Assembly: GCF_050897975.1 (NCBI RefSeq)
Contig: NZ_JBPAXY010000003.1
Location: forward strand, 124,001-188,000
DNA: 64,000 nucleotides
DNA from: Pseudooceanicola sp050897975
GTDB taxonomy: Bacteria; Pseudomonadota; Alphaproteobacteria; Rhodobacterales; Rhodobacteraceae
Direction: 5' to 3'
Both the position numbers and the translations under genes were made by a program. Under the pieces are notes generated by a model. That model did no database searches and was not told the origin of the DNA. It saw only the letters and a program-made list of their open reading frames with translations. Shown piece after piece: positions 1 through 7,854 of the stretch (positions are counted from its first letter, which is position 1; each line of letters starts with the position of its first letter).

Positions 1-375
1 GACCGGCACCCGCCGATCCGTGCCCTGGACGATCTGCGCGGCCACCGCATGGTGGGCTATATCCCCGACATGATCTTCGACAAGGAGTTGGACTATCTCG
101 AGGAGATCGGGGTCAGCCGGGTCAAGCTGGCCTCGAACTCGGTCTCGGTACAGTACCACTGGGTCGCCGGGGGCGCGGGGTTGGGCATCCTGCATGACTT
201 CTCGCTGCCGCATCACCCCGACCTGGTCCGCGTCCTGCCAGAGCGGCGCCTGACGCGCAGTTTCTACCTGGTGCGCCACCAGGACGATGCGCGGCTGGAA
301 CGCCTGAACAGCTTTGCCGCCCTTCTGTCCGAGCGGCTACGGGCCGAGATTAACCGCAAGGAAGGGCTCTCTTGA
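1..375 (+). CDS. LysR-family transcriptional regulator, C-terminal part (5' end outside window)
   Basis: The reading frame is open from base 1, so the N-terminal helix-turn-helix lies upstream of the window. The visible 124 residues look like the end of a LysR effector-binding domain: an alternating alpha/beta pattern, a 'VAGGAGLGILHDF' stretch matching the conserved 'v.aG.Gi.llP' segment of LysR sensors, then a final arginine-rich helix. The effector and targets cannot be read. The stop is followed at once by an operator-like 13-mer (378-390) that belongs to the next gene. Family assignment is likely; function is unknown. Confidence 0.7.
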   Translation, partial: DRHPPIRALDDLRGHRMVGYIPDMIFDKELDYLEEIGVSRVKLASNSVSVQYHWVAGGAGLGILHDFSLPHHPDLVRVLPERRLTRSFYLVRHQDDARLERLNSFAALLSERLRAEINRKEGLS

Positions 376-377
376 CA

Positions 378-390
378 GGTTAGCGCAACC
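378..390. promoter_or_regulatory. Operator-like 13-mer upstream of the CBS gene
   Basis: The sequence GGTTAGCGCAACC is the exact reverse complement of the 13-mer at 5233-5245 upstream of the second gap gene, and is close to the perfect palindrome GTTAGCGCTAAC at 3966-3977. Its shared core suggests a site for the same LacI-type regulator proposed for gap and tkt. Role inferred from sequence alone. Confidence 0.4.
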
Positions 391-440
391 AGAGGACGCT
401 TGAAGCCGAGGAGACCGGTTCAACCCAGGGAGGAGACCAG

Positions 441-875
441 ATGCTGGTTCAGCAGATTCTCAAGGCCAAGGACACTGAAGGCGTTTTCACCGTCAAACCG
501 GAGGTCACGATCGGCGACGTGACGCAGATCCTGCGCGAGAAGCGGATCGGCGGCGTGGTGGTCAGCAGCGATGGCGAGGCCGCCGAGGGGATCCTGTCGG
601 AACGCGACATCGTGCGGGCGCTGGCCAGCCGGGGCGAGGGGATTCTGGGCCTGACGGCGGCGGATCTGATGACCAAGCACCCGATCTGCTGCTCGCTCGA
701 GATGAACTCGGACCAGGTGCTGACCAAGATGACCGAGGGCCGCTTCCGCCACATGCCGGTGGTTCAGGACGGGGTCCTGGTCGGCATCGTCACCATCGGC
801 GACGTGGTCAAGGCGCGGCTGACCCAGCTTGCGGCCGAGAAGGACGCCTTGCAGGGCATGATCATGGGGCATTGA
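441..875 (+). CDS. CBS-domain-pair protein
   Basis: This is a 144-residue cytoplasmic protein made almost wholly of two CBS domains (about residues 5-65 and 72-135). The typical endings are visible: 'GILSERDIVRAL' in the first and 'GIVTIGDVVKARL' in the second. Such pairs bind adenine nucleotides and act as energy or redox sensors, usually through a partner protein; the partner here is unknown. The start is supported by GGGAGGAG a few bases upstream of the ATG. The gene is flanked by the LysR fragment and coaD, and an operator-like 13-mer sits in its leader. Confidence 0.85.
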   Translation: MLVQQILKAKDTEGVFTVKPEVTIGDVTQILREKRIGGVVVSSDGEAAEGILSERDIVRALASRGEGILGLTAADLMTKHPICCSLEMNSDQVLTKMTEGRFRHMPVVQDGVLVGIVTIGDVVKARLTQLAAEKDALQGMIMGH

Positions 876-1004
876 CCCCGGGTCCTTCGCAGGTGCCGCA
901 TCGGTGCGGCATTTGCGGAAACCTCACAGAACACACGCTTCCGGCTTGCATTCCGGCGCGCAATATTGTTGCGTTCGCTGCACGTGCAAGCGGAGGAGAA
1001 CCCT

Positions 1005-1496
1005 ATGCGTATCGGCCTTTACCCCGGCACCTTTGACCCGGTCACGCTCGGCCATATCGACATCATCCGCCGGGCCACGGCGCTGGTCGACCGGCTGGTC
1101 ATCGGCGTGGCGATCAACCGCGACAAGGGCCCGCTGTTCACCCTGGAGGAACGGGTCGAGATGATCGAGGCCGAGATCGGCCCGCTGGCCCGGGAAAGCG
1201 GTGTCGAGATCGTGGTGCACCCCTTCGAGAATCTGCTGATCCATTGCGCCCATGACGTGGGCGCCTCGCTGATCATCCGCGGCCTGCGCGCGGTCACTGA
1301 TTTCGAATACGAATATCAGATGGTCGGCATGAACCGGGCGCTGGACGCCTCGGTCGAGACGGTCTTCCTGATGGCCGATGCCGGCCACCAGGCGATTGCG
1401 TCGAAGCTGGTGAAAGAGATCTGCCGACTGGAGGGCGACGTGTCGAAATTCGTCACCCCCAACGTCAACGATAAACTTCGGGCGAAGCTCTTTTGA
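1005..1496 (+). CDS. coaD: Phosphopantetheine adenylyltransferase
   Basis: CoaD transfers AMP from ATP to 4'-phosphopantetheine, giving dephospho-CoA, the penultimate step of coenzyme A synthesis. At 163 residues it is the usual family length. Family marks are the N-terminal nucleotidyltransferase signature 'YPGTFDPVTLGH' (T/HxGH), 'IRGLRAVTDFEYE' in the middle, and 'LVKEI' near the end. An upstream in-frame TTG would add 13 residues, but GGAGGAG just before 1005 fixes the ATG. Its last 32 bases overlap the convergent hydrolase gene. Confidence 0.96.
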   Translation: MRIGLYPGTFDPVTLGHIDIIRRATALVDRLVIGVAINRDKGPLFTLEERVEMIEAEIGPLARESGVEIVVHPFENLLIHCAHDVGASLIIRGLRAVTDFEYEYQMVGMNRALDASVETVFLMADAGHQAIASKLVKEICRLEGDVSKFVTPNVNDKLRAKLF

Positions 1497-2448
1497 TCGT
1501 CAGGCTGCCGCGCATCTTCTCGGAGGCGTCGCGGATGAACTCCGCGCAGACCACCGGCTGGGTGAGCGGCAGCATATGCCCCCCCGGCACCAGCTTCAGA
1601 CCCATCTGCGGGTGACGCCCGACCAGTTTCGCGCCGTGGATCTGCGGATCCAGGATGCGATCCTCGGTGCCGTAAAGCAGGCGCACGGGCACGGTCAGCC
1701 CGGCATACTTGCGTGACATCTCCTCCAGCCCGTCGCCGGACTGCATGTAGTCGCGGCTGCTATGGTAGAAATGGCTGGGTCGCAGGGTCAGCATGGCGCC
1801 GCCCTGGATCGGGGCGTTCGGCGGCATCTCCTCGGGGCCATAGACCTGGTCGATCACCGCACTGGCCTGGCGCAGGGCGGCGGGCGTCGCCACCGTCCAG
1901 GCGGCCAGCCAGCGCAGGAAGTCCGAGCGGATCTTCATCCCGTCGAACACCGGCGCCGGACGGCCCGCGCGCAGGGTCAGCGGCGCCAGCAGGGCCAGGC
2001 CGCGCAGCCGTTCGGCGTTTTGCACCGCCATGGCCAGGGCGATGGCACCGCCCAGGGAATGGCCCACCACCAGCGGCGCCTTGATGTCCAGCTTGTCCAT
2101 GATCTCGAACATCAGCGCGGCGGTGTCGTCGGGCGCGCAGGGCTGTGTCAGGGGCCGTTCGGAATAGCCCATGCCGGGCCGGTCGATGGCAATCACCCGG
2201 TGGTCACGCGCCAGGTTGTCGATCAGCCCGCAGTCGAAATTGCCCATCTGGCCGCCCAGGCCGTGGATCAGCAGGATTTCGGGGCCCGCGCCCACGTCCA
2301 GGTAATGCAGCCGCCCGGTGGAAATGCGGGTGAAGCTGCCGCGCGGCGGCACCGCCTGTTCGGCGCGGCGTTTCCACAGGTATGTATTCAGCGCAAGGCC
2401 CGCGCCGCAAAGCAGAAGAAGGCTCACAAGCCCCAGAAACACGTACAT
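1465..2448 (-). CDS. Membrane-anchored alpha/beta hydrolase
   Basis: This 327-residue protein begins with one hydrophobic segment (residues 2-25), probably an uncleaved signal anchor, followed by an alpha/beta-hydrolase fold. Visible elements are the 'HGLGG' oxyanion strand, the nucleophile elbow 'GHSLGG', a late acid in 'YGTEDRILD' and the catalytic His in 'PGGHMLPL'. The substrate is unknown; relatives include esterases, haloalkane dehalogenases and peroxidases. The final ten or so codons overlap the 3' end of coaD on the other strand, so the two genes converge without a terminator. Confidence 0.85.
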   Translation of the reverse strand: MYVFLGLVSLLLLCGAGLALNTYLWKRRAEQAVPPRGSFTRISTGRLHYLDVGAGPEILLIHGLGGQMGNFDCGLIDNLARDHRVIAIDRPGMGYSERPLTQPCAPDDTAALMFEIMDKLDIKAPLVVGHSLGGAIALAMAVQNAERLRGLALLAPLTLRAGRPAPVFDGMKIRSDFLRWLAAWTVATPAALRQASAVIDQVYGPEEMPPNAPIQGGAMLTLRPSHFYHSSRDYMQSGDGLEEMSRKYAGLTVPVRLLYGTEDRILDPQIHGAKLVGRHPQMGLKLVPGGHMLPLTQPVVCAEFIRDASEKMRGSLTIKRASPEVYR

Positions 2449-2501
2449 TCTTCAGACCCAATTGGCGGCGGGGCCACCCATCCCCGACCGCGTTCAATGC
2501 C

Positions 2502-2645
2502 CTATCGCCAAAAGGCCAGCCATTCCACGAAATCCGCGAATTTGCGCATCAGGAACAGGGTATTTTCCCCCTCTCCGAAGCCGTTGTCCAGCACCAGAAG
2601 CGCCAGGATGACGACACCGATGATTATCGCGGTCCGGTTGGTCAC
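2502..2645 (-). CDS. Small single-pass membrane protein, 47 residues
   Basis: The longer reading frame reaches 2705, but GGAGGAG lies just upstream of a GTG at 2645, which gives a 47-residue product. It has one transmembrane segment (about residues 5-19) and a C-terminal amphipathic tail ending 'KFADFVEWLAFWR'. I do not recognise a named family, though short proteins of this shape beside gap occur in related genomes to my recollection. It may be a small regulatory or structural inner-membrane peptide. It is upstream of the hydrolase and on the same strand. Confidence 0.55.
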   Translation of the reverse strand: MTNRTAIIIGVVILALLVLDNGFGEGENTLFLMRKFADFVEWLAFWR

Positions 2646-2820
2646 GCAGGCTCCTCCGATGCGGCGACTGGGGTTCCCTATGCCCGAGGATGCCCTGTGT
2701 TTCAAGCGTTGCGGCCCGGCTCGGGGGGCGGGGTGATGCGAGGCCGCATCAGGGGGCGGTTCCTTGCCTGTGGCCGGGCTGGCGCGCGGTGCGGGACCGG
2801 GCCGAAAGGCCGGGCCGGGG

Positions 2821-2859
2821 CGAAACGAAAGGGGCCGGGCGGTGATCCCGCCCGGCCCC
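2821..2859 (-). terminator. Terminator of gap
   Basis: A perfect 12-bp GC stem (2831-2842 with 2848-2859) with a 5-base loop is followed, read on the minus strand, by TTTCGTTTCG. It lies just beyond the gap stop codon at 2887. Confidence 0.7.
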
Positions 2860-2886
2860 CGGTCTGTCCGTTCTGAAGGCCGGGCC

Positions 2887-3894
2887 TCAGAGGGTCTTGG
2901 CGATGGTGGCCGCCATGTCCGCCATGCGGTTGGAAAAGCCCCATTCGTTGTCGTACCAGGCCAGGACGCGGCACAGGGTTCCGTCCATCACCCGGGTCTG
3001 ATCCAGCGCGATGGTCGAGGAATGGGCGTCGTGGTTCAGGTCGACCGAGACCAGCTTGCGGTCCGTCACCCCCAGGATGCCCTTCAGCGGGCCCGAGGCG
3101 GCGGCGGCGATGAAGGCCTCGTTCAACTCTTCGGCCGAGGTGGCGCGCTTTGCGGTGAAGGTCAGGTCGACGCAAGAGACGTTGGGGGTGGGGACGCGGA
3201 TCGCCACGCCATCCAGCTTGCCCAGCAGGTCGGGCAGCACCAGACCCACGGCCTTGGCGGCGCCGGTCGAGGTGGGGATCATTGACATGGCGGCGGCGCG
3301 GGCGCGGTAAAGGTCGGAATGGCCCCGGTCCAGGGTCGGCTGATCTCCGGTGTAGCTGTGGACCGTGGTCATGAAGCCCTTCTCGATCCCCACCAGATCG
3401 TCCAGCACCTTGGCGGCGGGGGCCAGGCAGTTGGTGGTGCAGGAGGCGTTCGAGATCACCAGGTGTTCGGATTTCACGTCCTGATGGTTCACCCCCATGA
3501 CGGCGGTGATATCCGCCCCCTTGCAGGGCGCCGAGGCCAGAACCCGTTTCGAGCCGTTCTCAAGATGCTTGGCCGAGCCTTCGCGGGTCTTGGTGAAGAG
3601 GCCGGTGCACTCCAGCGCGATATCCACGTCGCCCCAGGGCAGCTCTTCGGGGTTGCGCAGCGCGGTCACCTTGATCGGCCCCTGACCCACATCCATCCAG
3701 TCGGCGCCGGTGGCCACCTCGCCGCCAAAGCGGCCATGGACGCTGTCGTAGCGGAACAGATGGGCGTTGGTCTCGACATCGGTCAGATCGTTGACGGCCA
3801 CGACTTGCAGATCTTCACGACCGCTTTCGGCGATGGCGCGCAGGACGAGGCGTCCGATCCGTCCGAAACCGTTGATGGCGACTGTGGTAACCAT
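2887..3894 (-). CDS. gap: Glyceraldehyde-3-phosphate dehydrogenase (NAD-type)
   Basis: This 335-residue enzyme oxidatively phosphorylates glyceraldehyde 3-phosphate to 1,3-bisphosphoglycerate in glycolysis, or runs the reverse reaction. The Rossmann start 'INGFGRIGR', catalytic Cys in 'SNASCTTNCLAP', 'STGAAKA' and 'WYDNEWGFSNRMADM' are all present. The dinucleotide-binding strand ends 'AVNDLTD', with the Asp typical of NAD preference. The start at 3894 fits the family; 14 extra in-frame residues upstream do not. A palindrome at 3966-3977 sits in its promoter region. The paralogue upstream (4112-5116) differs at the cofactor site. Confidence 0.95.
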   Translation of the reverse strand: MVTTVAINGFGRIGRLVLRAIAESGREDLQVVAVNDLTDVETNAHLFRYDSVHGRFGGEVATGADWMDVGQGPIKVTALRNPEELPWGDVDIALECTGLFTKTREGSAKHLENGSKRVLASAPCKGADITAVMGVNHQDVKSEHLVISNASCTTNCLAPAAKVLDDLVGIEKGFMTTVHSYTGDQPTLDRGHSDLYRARAAAMSMIPTSTGAAKAVGLVLPDLLGKLDGVAIRVPTPNVSCVDLTFTAKRATSAEELNEAFIAAAASGPLKGILGVTDRKLVSVDLNHDAHSSTIALDQTRVMDGTLCRVLAWYDNEWGFSNRMADMAATIAKTL

Positions 3895-3965
3895 GGTCTG
3901 AGGTCCTTTGCTGGAAGGGGTGACATCGGGGTTCACGAGGGATGGCTCAGCGCGACACGCGAACG

Positions 3966-3977
3966 GTTAGCGCTAAC
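3966..3977. promoter_or_regulatory. Perfect palindromic operator upstream of gap
   Basis: GTTAGCGCTAAC is a perfect 12-bp palindrome with a central CG, the form expected of a LacI-family operator. It lies 72 bp upstream of the gap start. Related sites occur before gap-2, tkt and the CBS gene. From memory, the Rhodobacter LacI-family regulator CceR, which controls central carbon genes, has been reported with a closely similar motif. Confidence 0.6.
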
Positions 3978-4037
3978 TTCGCCCGCAAACTCTACCTCCG
4001 GGCGGCAAAGGTCAAGGGAAGGCATGGCACAATACGT

Positions 4038-4063
4038 AAAACCCGCCGGAATTCACCGGCGGG
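4038..4063 (-). terminator. Terminator of the second gap gene
   Basis: An 8-bp perfect stem (4042-4049 with 4056-4063) around a 6-base loop is followed on the minus strand by TTTT. It ends the upstream gap paralogue, so the two gap genes are separate transcription units. Confidence 0.7.
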
Positions 4064-4111
4064 GTTCAGAGGCTGGGCTGGGGCGGCGCGACGGTGCGGC
4101 GCGCCCGGGAT

Positions 4112-5116
4112 TTACTTTTGCAGGCGGCCCAGGGCGGCGGCCACATCGGCCATGCGCGCCGAGAAGCCCCATTCGTTGTCGTACCAGGCCAGGACGCGCA
4201 CCAGACGCTTGCCGGTGACCTTGGTCTGATCGGGGGCAAAGATCGAGGACTGCTCGGTGTGGCAGAAGTCGATCGAGACCTTGGGTTCGGGATCGTAGCC
4301 CAGCACATGGCCCATGTGACCGGCGGCGGCTTCGCGCACCACCTCGTTCACATCCTCGACGGTGACGTCCTTCTTGGCGATGAAGGTCAGGTCGACGGCC
4401 GAAACGTTCGGGGTGGGCACGCGGATGGCCGAGCCGTCCAGTTTGCCCTTCAGCTCGGGCAGCACCTCACCCAGGGCCTTGGCGGCGCCGGTGGAGGTGG
4501 GAATCTGGCTCATGGCGGCGGCGCGGGCGCGGTACAGGTCACCATGGCGGCGGTCCAGGGTCGGCTGGTCGCCGGTGTAGCTGTGGATCGTGGTCATGAT
4601 GCCCGAGTCGATGCCGATCGCATCGTTCAGCACCTTGGCCAGGGGCGCCAGGCAGTTGGTGGTGCAGGACCCGTTCGAGATCATGTTGTCGCCCGCCACC
4701 AGGTCGCGGTGGTTGACGCCAAAGACGATGGTCTTCTGCACGTTCTTGGCCGGGGCCGAGATCAGCACGGCCTTGGCGCCACGTTCCATATGGACCTTGG
4801 CCTTTTCGCCGTCGTTGAACTTGCCGGTGCATTCCAGCACCACGTCAACGCCTTCCCAGTCGAGTTCCGAGGGATCGTAGGTCGAGAAGACCTCCATCGG
4901 GCCGCGACCGATGTCCATCGTGTTGCCCGCGATCTTGACCTCATTGCCGAAGCGGCCATGGACGCTGTCGTATTTCAGCAGATGCGCATTGGTCTCGATG
5001 GGGCCGGTGGCGTTCATCTTGACGACTTGCACGTCATTGCGGGCGGCCTCGGCGATATAGGCGAGCGTGCAGCGCCCGATGCGACCGAAACCGTTGATGC
5101 CGAGAGTGACCGTCAT
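4112..5116 (-). CDS. Glyceraldehyde-3-phosphate dehydrogenase paralogue, GapB-like
   Basis: This is a second, clearly diverged GAPDH of 334 residues with full catalytic machinery ('SNGSCTTNCLAP', 'STGAAKA', 'WYDNEWGFSARMADV'). Where the first paralogue has 'VNDLTD', this one has 'KMNATGP': the Asp that discriminates against NADP is missing. It also has 'CTGKFN', as in Bacillus subtilis GapB, the NADP-using gluconeogenic enzyme. I infer an anabolic or NADP-accepting role, which is not proven. AGGAGC precedes the ATG at 5116. Three operator-like sites lie 85-150 bp upstream. Confidence 0.92.
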   Translation of the reverse strand: MTVTLGINGFGRIGRCTLAYIAEAARNDVQVVKMNATGPIETNAHLLKYDSVHGRFGNEVKIAGNTMDIGRGPMEVFSTYDPSELDWEGVDVVLECTGKFNDGEKAKVHMERGAKAVLISAPAKNVQKTIVFGVNHRDLVAGDNMISNGSCTTNCLAPLAKVLNDAIGIDSGIMTTIHSYTGDQPTLDRRHGDLYRARAAAMSQIPTSTGAAKALGEVLPELKGKLDGSAIRVPTPNVSAVDLTFIAKKDVTVEDVNEVVREAAAGHMGHVLGYDPEPKVSIDFCHTEQSSIFAPDQTKVTGKRLVRVLAWYDNEWGFSARMADVAAALGRLQK

Positions 5117-5200
5117 GCCGATAGCTCCTGCTGAAAAACCTGCGCTGTCCATAGCCGAAGGGAGCCCCCAGGGGTAGGGAGAAAACTGTTTTTAGCCAGT

Positions 5201-5266
5201 ATGTTAGCGAAAACATCCCGAGGGTCGGGGCTGGTTGCGCTAACCGTAATACGGGTTCGCGCTAAC
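5201..5266. promoter_or_regulatory. Cluster of three operator-like sites upstream of the second gap gene
   Basis: Three variants of one motif stand within 66 bp: ATGTTAGCGAAAACAT (5201-5216), GGTTGCGCTAACC (5233-5245) and GTTCGCGCTAAC (5255-5266). All resemble the perfect palindrome at 3966-3977. Spacings of roughly three and two helical turns could allow cooperative binding. The regulator is not in the window. Confidence 0.5.
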
Positions 5267-5324
5267 AGGTGCTGCGCTGCGGCGTCGCGGGGCGGGCGGG
5301 GGGAATCGCCTGTGGCTGGCCGGG

Positions 5325-5387
5325 CAGGGGGCGCTGCCCCCCGCGCGTGCCGCGCGTCCCCCGGAGTATTTTCGGCTGTCGGATGAG
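5325..5387 (+). repeat. Dispersed intergenic palindromic repeat, copy A
   Basis: A 15-base hairpin (5327-5341, GGGGGC/GCCCCC type) is followed about 15 bases later by CCCCCGGAGTATTTTC. The same arrangement recurs at 12899-12964 and, in altered form, at 45441-45570; the second half recurs inverted at 13059-13107. It lies between tkt and the operator cluster of the second gap gene. Confidence 0.6.
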
Positions 5388-5423
5388 GGGGGGGGCGGCG
5401 CCCGGAGGGGCGGGCGGGCAAAG

Positions 5424-5456
5424 AAAAAGGCCGGGCGCCACGGGGGCGACCGGCCT
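5424..5456 (-). terminator. Terminator of tkt
   Basis: An 11-bp stem with one mismatch (5429-5439 with 5445-5455) is followed on the minus strand by a run of five T. It lies 23 bp beyond the tkt stop codon. Confidence 0.75.
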
Positions 5457-5478
5457 TTGCAGATCAGGGATCTGGCGC

Positions 5479-7494
5479 TCAGAGCAGGGCTTTGACCTGG
5501 TCGGCCACGGCCTGGGCGGTGATGCCGAACTTTTCGTAAAGCTCTTCCGCAGGCGCCGAGGCGCCGAAACTGGACATGCCGACGAAACCGGCCTTGGCCT
5601 CGCGGCCACGCTCGCCCAGAAGCCACTTGTCCCAGCCCTGGCGCACACCGGCCTCGACCGCGACGCGGACCGGGCCCGCGGGCAGGACGCGGCGGCGCAG
5701 TTTCTCGTCCTGCTCTTCGAAGAGTTCCCAGCAGGGCATCGAGACGACGCGGGTGCCGATGCCTTCGGCCTCGAGCAGGGCCTTGGCCTCCATGGCGATG
5801 GCCACTTCGGACCCGGTGGCCATGACGATGGCCTGACGCTTGCCCTCGGCCTCGGCCAGGACATAGGCGCCCTGGGCGACCAGGTTCTTCGACTTGTGCT
5901 CGGTCCGCAGGGTGGGCAGGTTCTGGCGGGTCAGCGACAGCACCGAGGGGGTGCCCTTCTGGCTGAGCGCGATCTCCCAGGCTTCGGCGGTTTCCACCGC
6001 GTCGGCGGGGCGGAAGACCAGGGTGTTGGGGGTGGCGCGGCACATGGCCAGATGTTCCACAGGCTGGTGCGTGGGGCCATCTTCGCCCAGGCCGATGCTG
6101 TCATGGGTCATGACATAGACCGGGGCCACCTGCATCAGGGCCGACAGGCGCATCGCCGGGCGGGCGTAGTCGGTGAAGCAGAAGAAGGTGCCCGAGTAGG
6201 GTTTGATCCCGCCATGCAGGGCCATGCCGTTCATCGCGGCGGCCATGCCATGTTCGCGGATGCCCCAGTGCACGAAGCGGCCCTTGCGGTTGTCGGTGTC
6301 GAAGATGCCCAGGTCGCCGGTCTTGGTGTTGTTCGATCCGGTCAGGTCGGCCGAGCCGCCGATGGTTTCGGGCAGCACCGGGTTGATCACCTCGAGCGCC
6401 ATTTCCGACGCCTTGCGGGTCGCGACCTTGGGCTGGGTTTCCGAGATCTGCTTTTTCAGCGCGCGCACCACCGCCGACAGCTTCTTGGGCATCTCGGCCT
6501 CGAAGCGGCGCTGGAATTCCTGCTGGCGGCGTTCGGTCTGGTTGCCCAGGCGGCCTTCCCAGGCGAACCGTTCCTCGGCGCCGCGGCGGCCGATCTCTTC
6601 CCAGGCGGATTTCACATCGGCCGGGATTTCGAAGGCGCCGTAGTTCCAGCCATAGGCGGCCTTGGCGGCCTCCAGCTGCTCGGCGTTGGTCAGCGCGCCG
6701 TGCCCCTTCGAGGTGTCCTGGGCGGCGTGACCCAGGGCGATATGGGTCTTGCAGGCGATCATCGAGGGCTTGCCCGCCTTCTTCGCCGCCTCAAGGGCCG
6801 CGTCGATCTCATCGGGGTTGTGGCCGTCGATTTCCTGCACATGCCAGCCATTGGCCTTGAAGCGCATGACCTGGTCGGTCTTCGAGGACAGTTCGACCGT
6901 GCCGTCGATGGTGATGTTGTTGTTGTCCCACAGCACGATCAGCTTCGACAGCTCGTGACGGCCCGCCAGCGAGATCGCCTCTTCCGACACGCCTTCCATC
7001 AGGCAGCCGTCGCCGGCGATGACATAGGTGTAGTGGTCGACCAGCTTCTTGCCGAACTGGGCGCGCAGCATTTCCTCGGCCATGGCAAAGCCCACGGACA
7101 TGGCGATGCCCTGACCCAGCGGGCCGGTGGTGGTCTCGATCCCGTTGGCCAGGAAGTTCTCGGGGTGGCCTGCGGTGCGGGCGCCCCACTGGCGGAAGTT
7201 CTTAATCTCTTCGATCGGGAACTGCTCGTAGCCGGTCAGGTGCAGCAGGGAATAGAGCAGCATCGAGCCGTGGCCCGCCGACAGGATGAACCGGTCACGG
7301 TCGGCCCAGTTGGGCTGGGTGGCATCGAATTTCAGGTGCTTTTCGAACAGCACGGTGGCCACGTCGGCCATGCCCATGGGCATCCCGGAATGGCCGGAAT
7401 TGGCGGCGGCGACGGCGTCGAGGGTCAGGGCCCGGATCGCGGTGGCCTTGGACCAATGGTCGGGGTGTGCGGTGCGCAGCGCGTCGATATCCAC
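5479..7494 (-). CDS. tkt: Transketolase
   Basis: Transketolase is a thiamine-diphosphate enzyme that moves two-carbon units between sugar phosphates in the pentose phosphate and Calvin pathways. The 671-residue chain shows 'GHSGMPMGMADV' near the start, the ThDP/Mg site 'GDGCLMEG', 'DNNNITIDG', and the pyrimidine-domain region 'GIREHGMAAAMNG'. Two starts are possible: ATG at 7521 without a ribosome site, or GTG at 7494 with GAGAGGAA seven bases upstream; I prefer the GTG. The upstream region carries an operator-like sequence shared with both gap genes. Confidence 0.95.
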   Translation of the reverse strand: MDIDALRTAHPDHWSKATAIRALTLDAVAAANSGHSGMPMGMADVATVLFEKHLKFDATQPNWADRDRFILSAGHGSMLLYSLLHLTGYEQFPIEEIKNFRQWGARTAGHPENFLANGIETTTGPLGQGIAMSVGFAMAEEMLRAQFGKKLVDHYTYVIAGDGCLMEGVSEEAISLAGRHELSKLIVLWDNNNITIDGTVELSSKTDQVMRFKANGWHVQEIDGHNPDEIDAALEAAKKAGKPSMIACKTHIALGHAAQDTSKGHGALTNAEQLEAAKAAYGWNYGAFEIPADVKSAWEEIGRRGAEERFAWEGRLGNQTERRQQEFQRRFEAEMPKKLSAVVRALKKQISETQPKVATRKASEMALEVINPVLPETIGGSADLTGSNNTKTGDLGIFDTDNRKGRFVHWGIREHGMAAAMNGMALHGGIKPYSGTFFCFTDYARPAMRLSALMQVAPVYVMTHDSIGLGEDGPTHQPVEHLAMCRATPNTLVFRPADAVETAEAWEIALSQKGTPSVLSLTRQNLPTLRTEHKSKNLVAQGAYVLAEAEGKRQAIVMATGSEVAIAMEAKALLEAEGIGTRVVSMPCWELFEEQDEKLRRRVLPAGPVRVAVEAGVRQGWDKWLLGERGREAKAGFVGMSSFGASAPAEELYEKFGITAQAVADQVKALL

Positions 7495-7526
7495 GTCGGG
7501 TTCCTCTCGCAGGTCAGGCATCTGAT

Positions 7527-7538
7527 GTTAGCGCGCTC
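7527..7538. promoter_or_regulatory. Operator-like site upstream of tkt
   Basis: GTTAGCGCGCTC, within the imperfect palindrome TGATGTTAGCGCGCTCATAG, shares the GTTAGCGC half of the gap operator. It lies about 35 bp upstream of the preferred GTG start. It is weaker than the gap copies. Confidence 0.4.
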
Positions 7539-7600
7539 ATAGCAGCCGCGGCGCGAAAGGCAAGCGTAGCAGGCCCATTCCGCCGCTTTTCGCAGCGTAT

Positions 7601-7629
7601 TTGGGAAAGGCCCCGGGTTTCGTTACACT
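7601..7629 (+). promoter_or_regulatory. Candidate sigma-70 promoter for the coiled-coil/zapA pair
   Basis: TTGGGA and TACACT are separated by 17 bp and lie 225 bp upstream of the gene at 7855. The rest of the 360 bp between tkt and that gene shows no coding signal. A single pattern match, so only suggestive. Confidence 0.3.
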
Positions 7630-7854
7630 CGTGCGAACAACGGTCGGAGCTGTGATTCGCCTGTATTGCCAAGGCCCTGCGCCGAAGGGTTCATGCAAGG
7701 ACCGCCCCCCGGGCCGCTGTTGCCGGGAAATGCGGTTTTTGGCTGGACCCGGGCGGTATGACGGGCGAAGGAGGGGGCATGACAGCGCGACAAACGACCA
7801 GAGGCGGGCAAACGGGCCGAAAGGCCCCCGAAACGGGCTGTGTGAGACGAGCTT

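Noticed and set aside
5269..7542. A 757-codon open frame antisense to tkt, and similar long antisense frames (e.g. 16271-19117, 10484-13003, 39951-42122).
   Set aside because: They mirror real genes in a GC-rich genome, have no recognisable domains, and lie opposite clear enzymes with full motifs.
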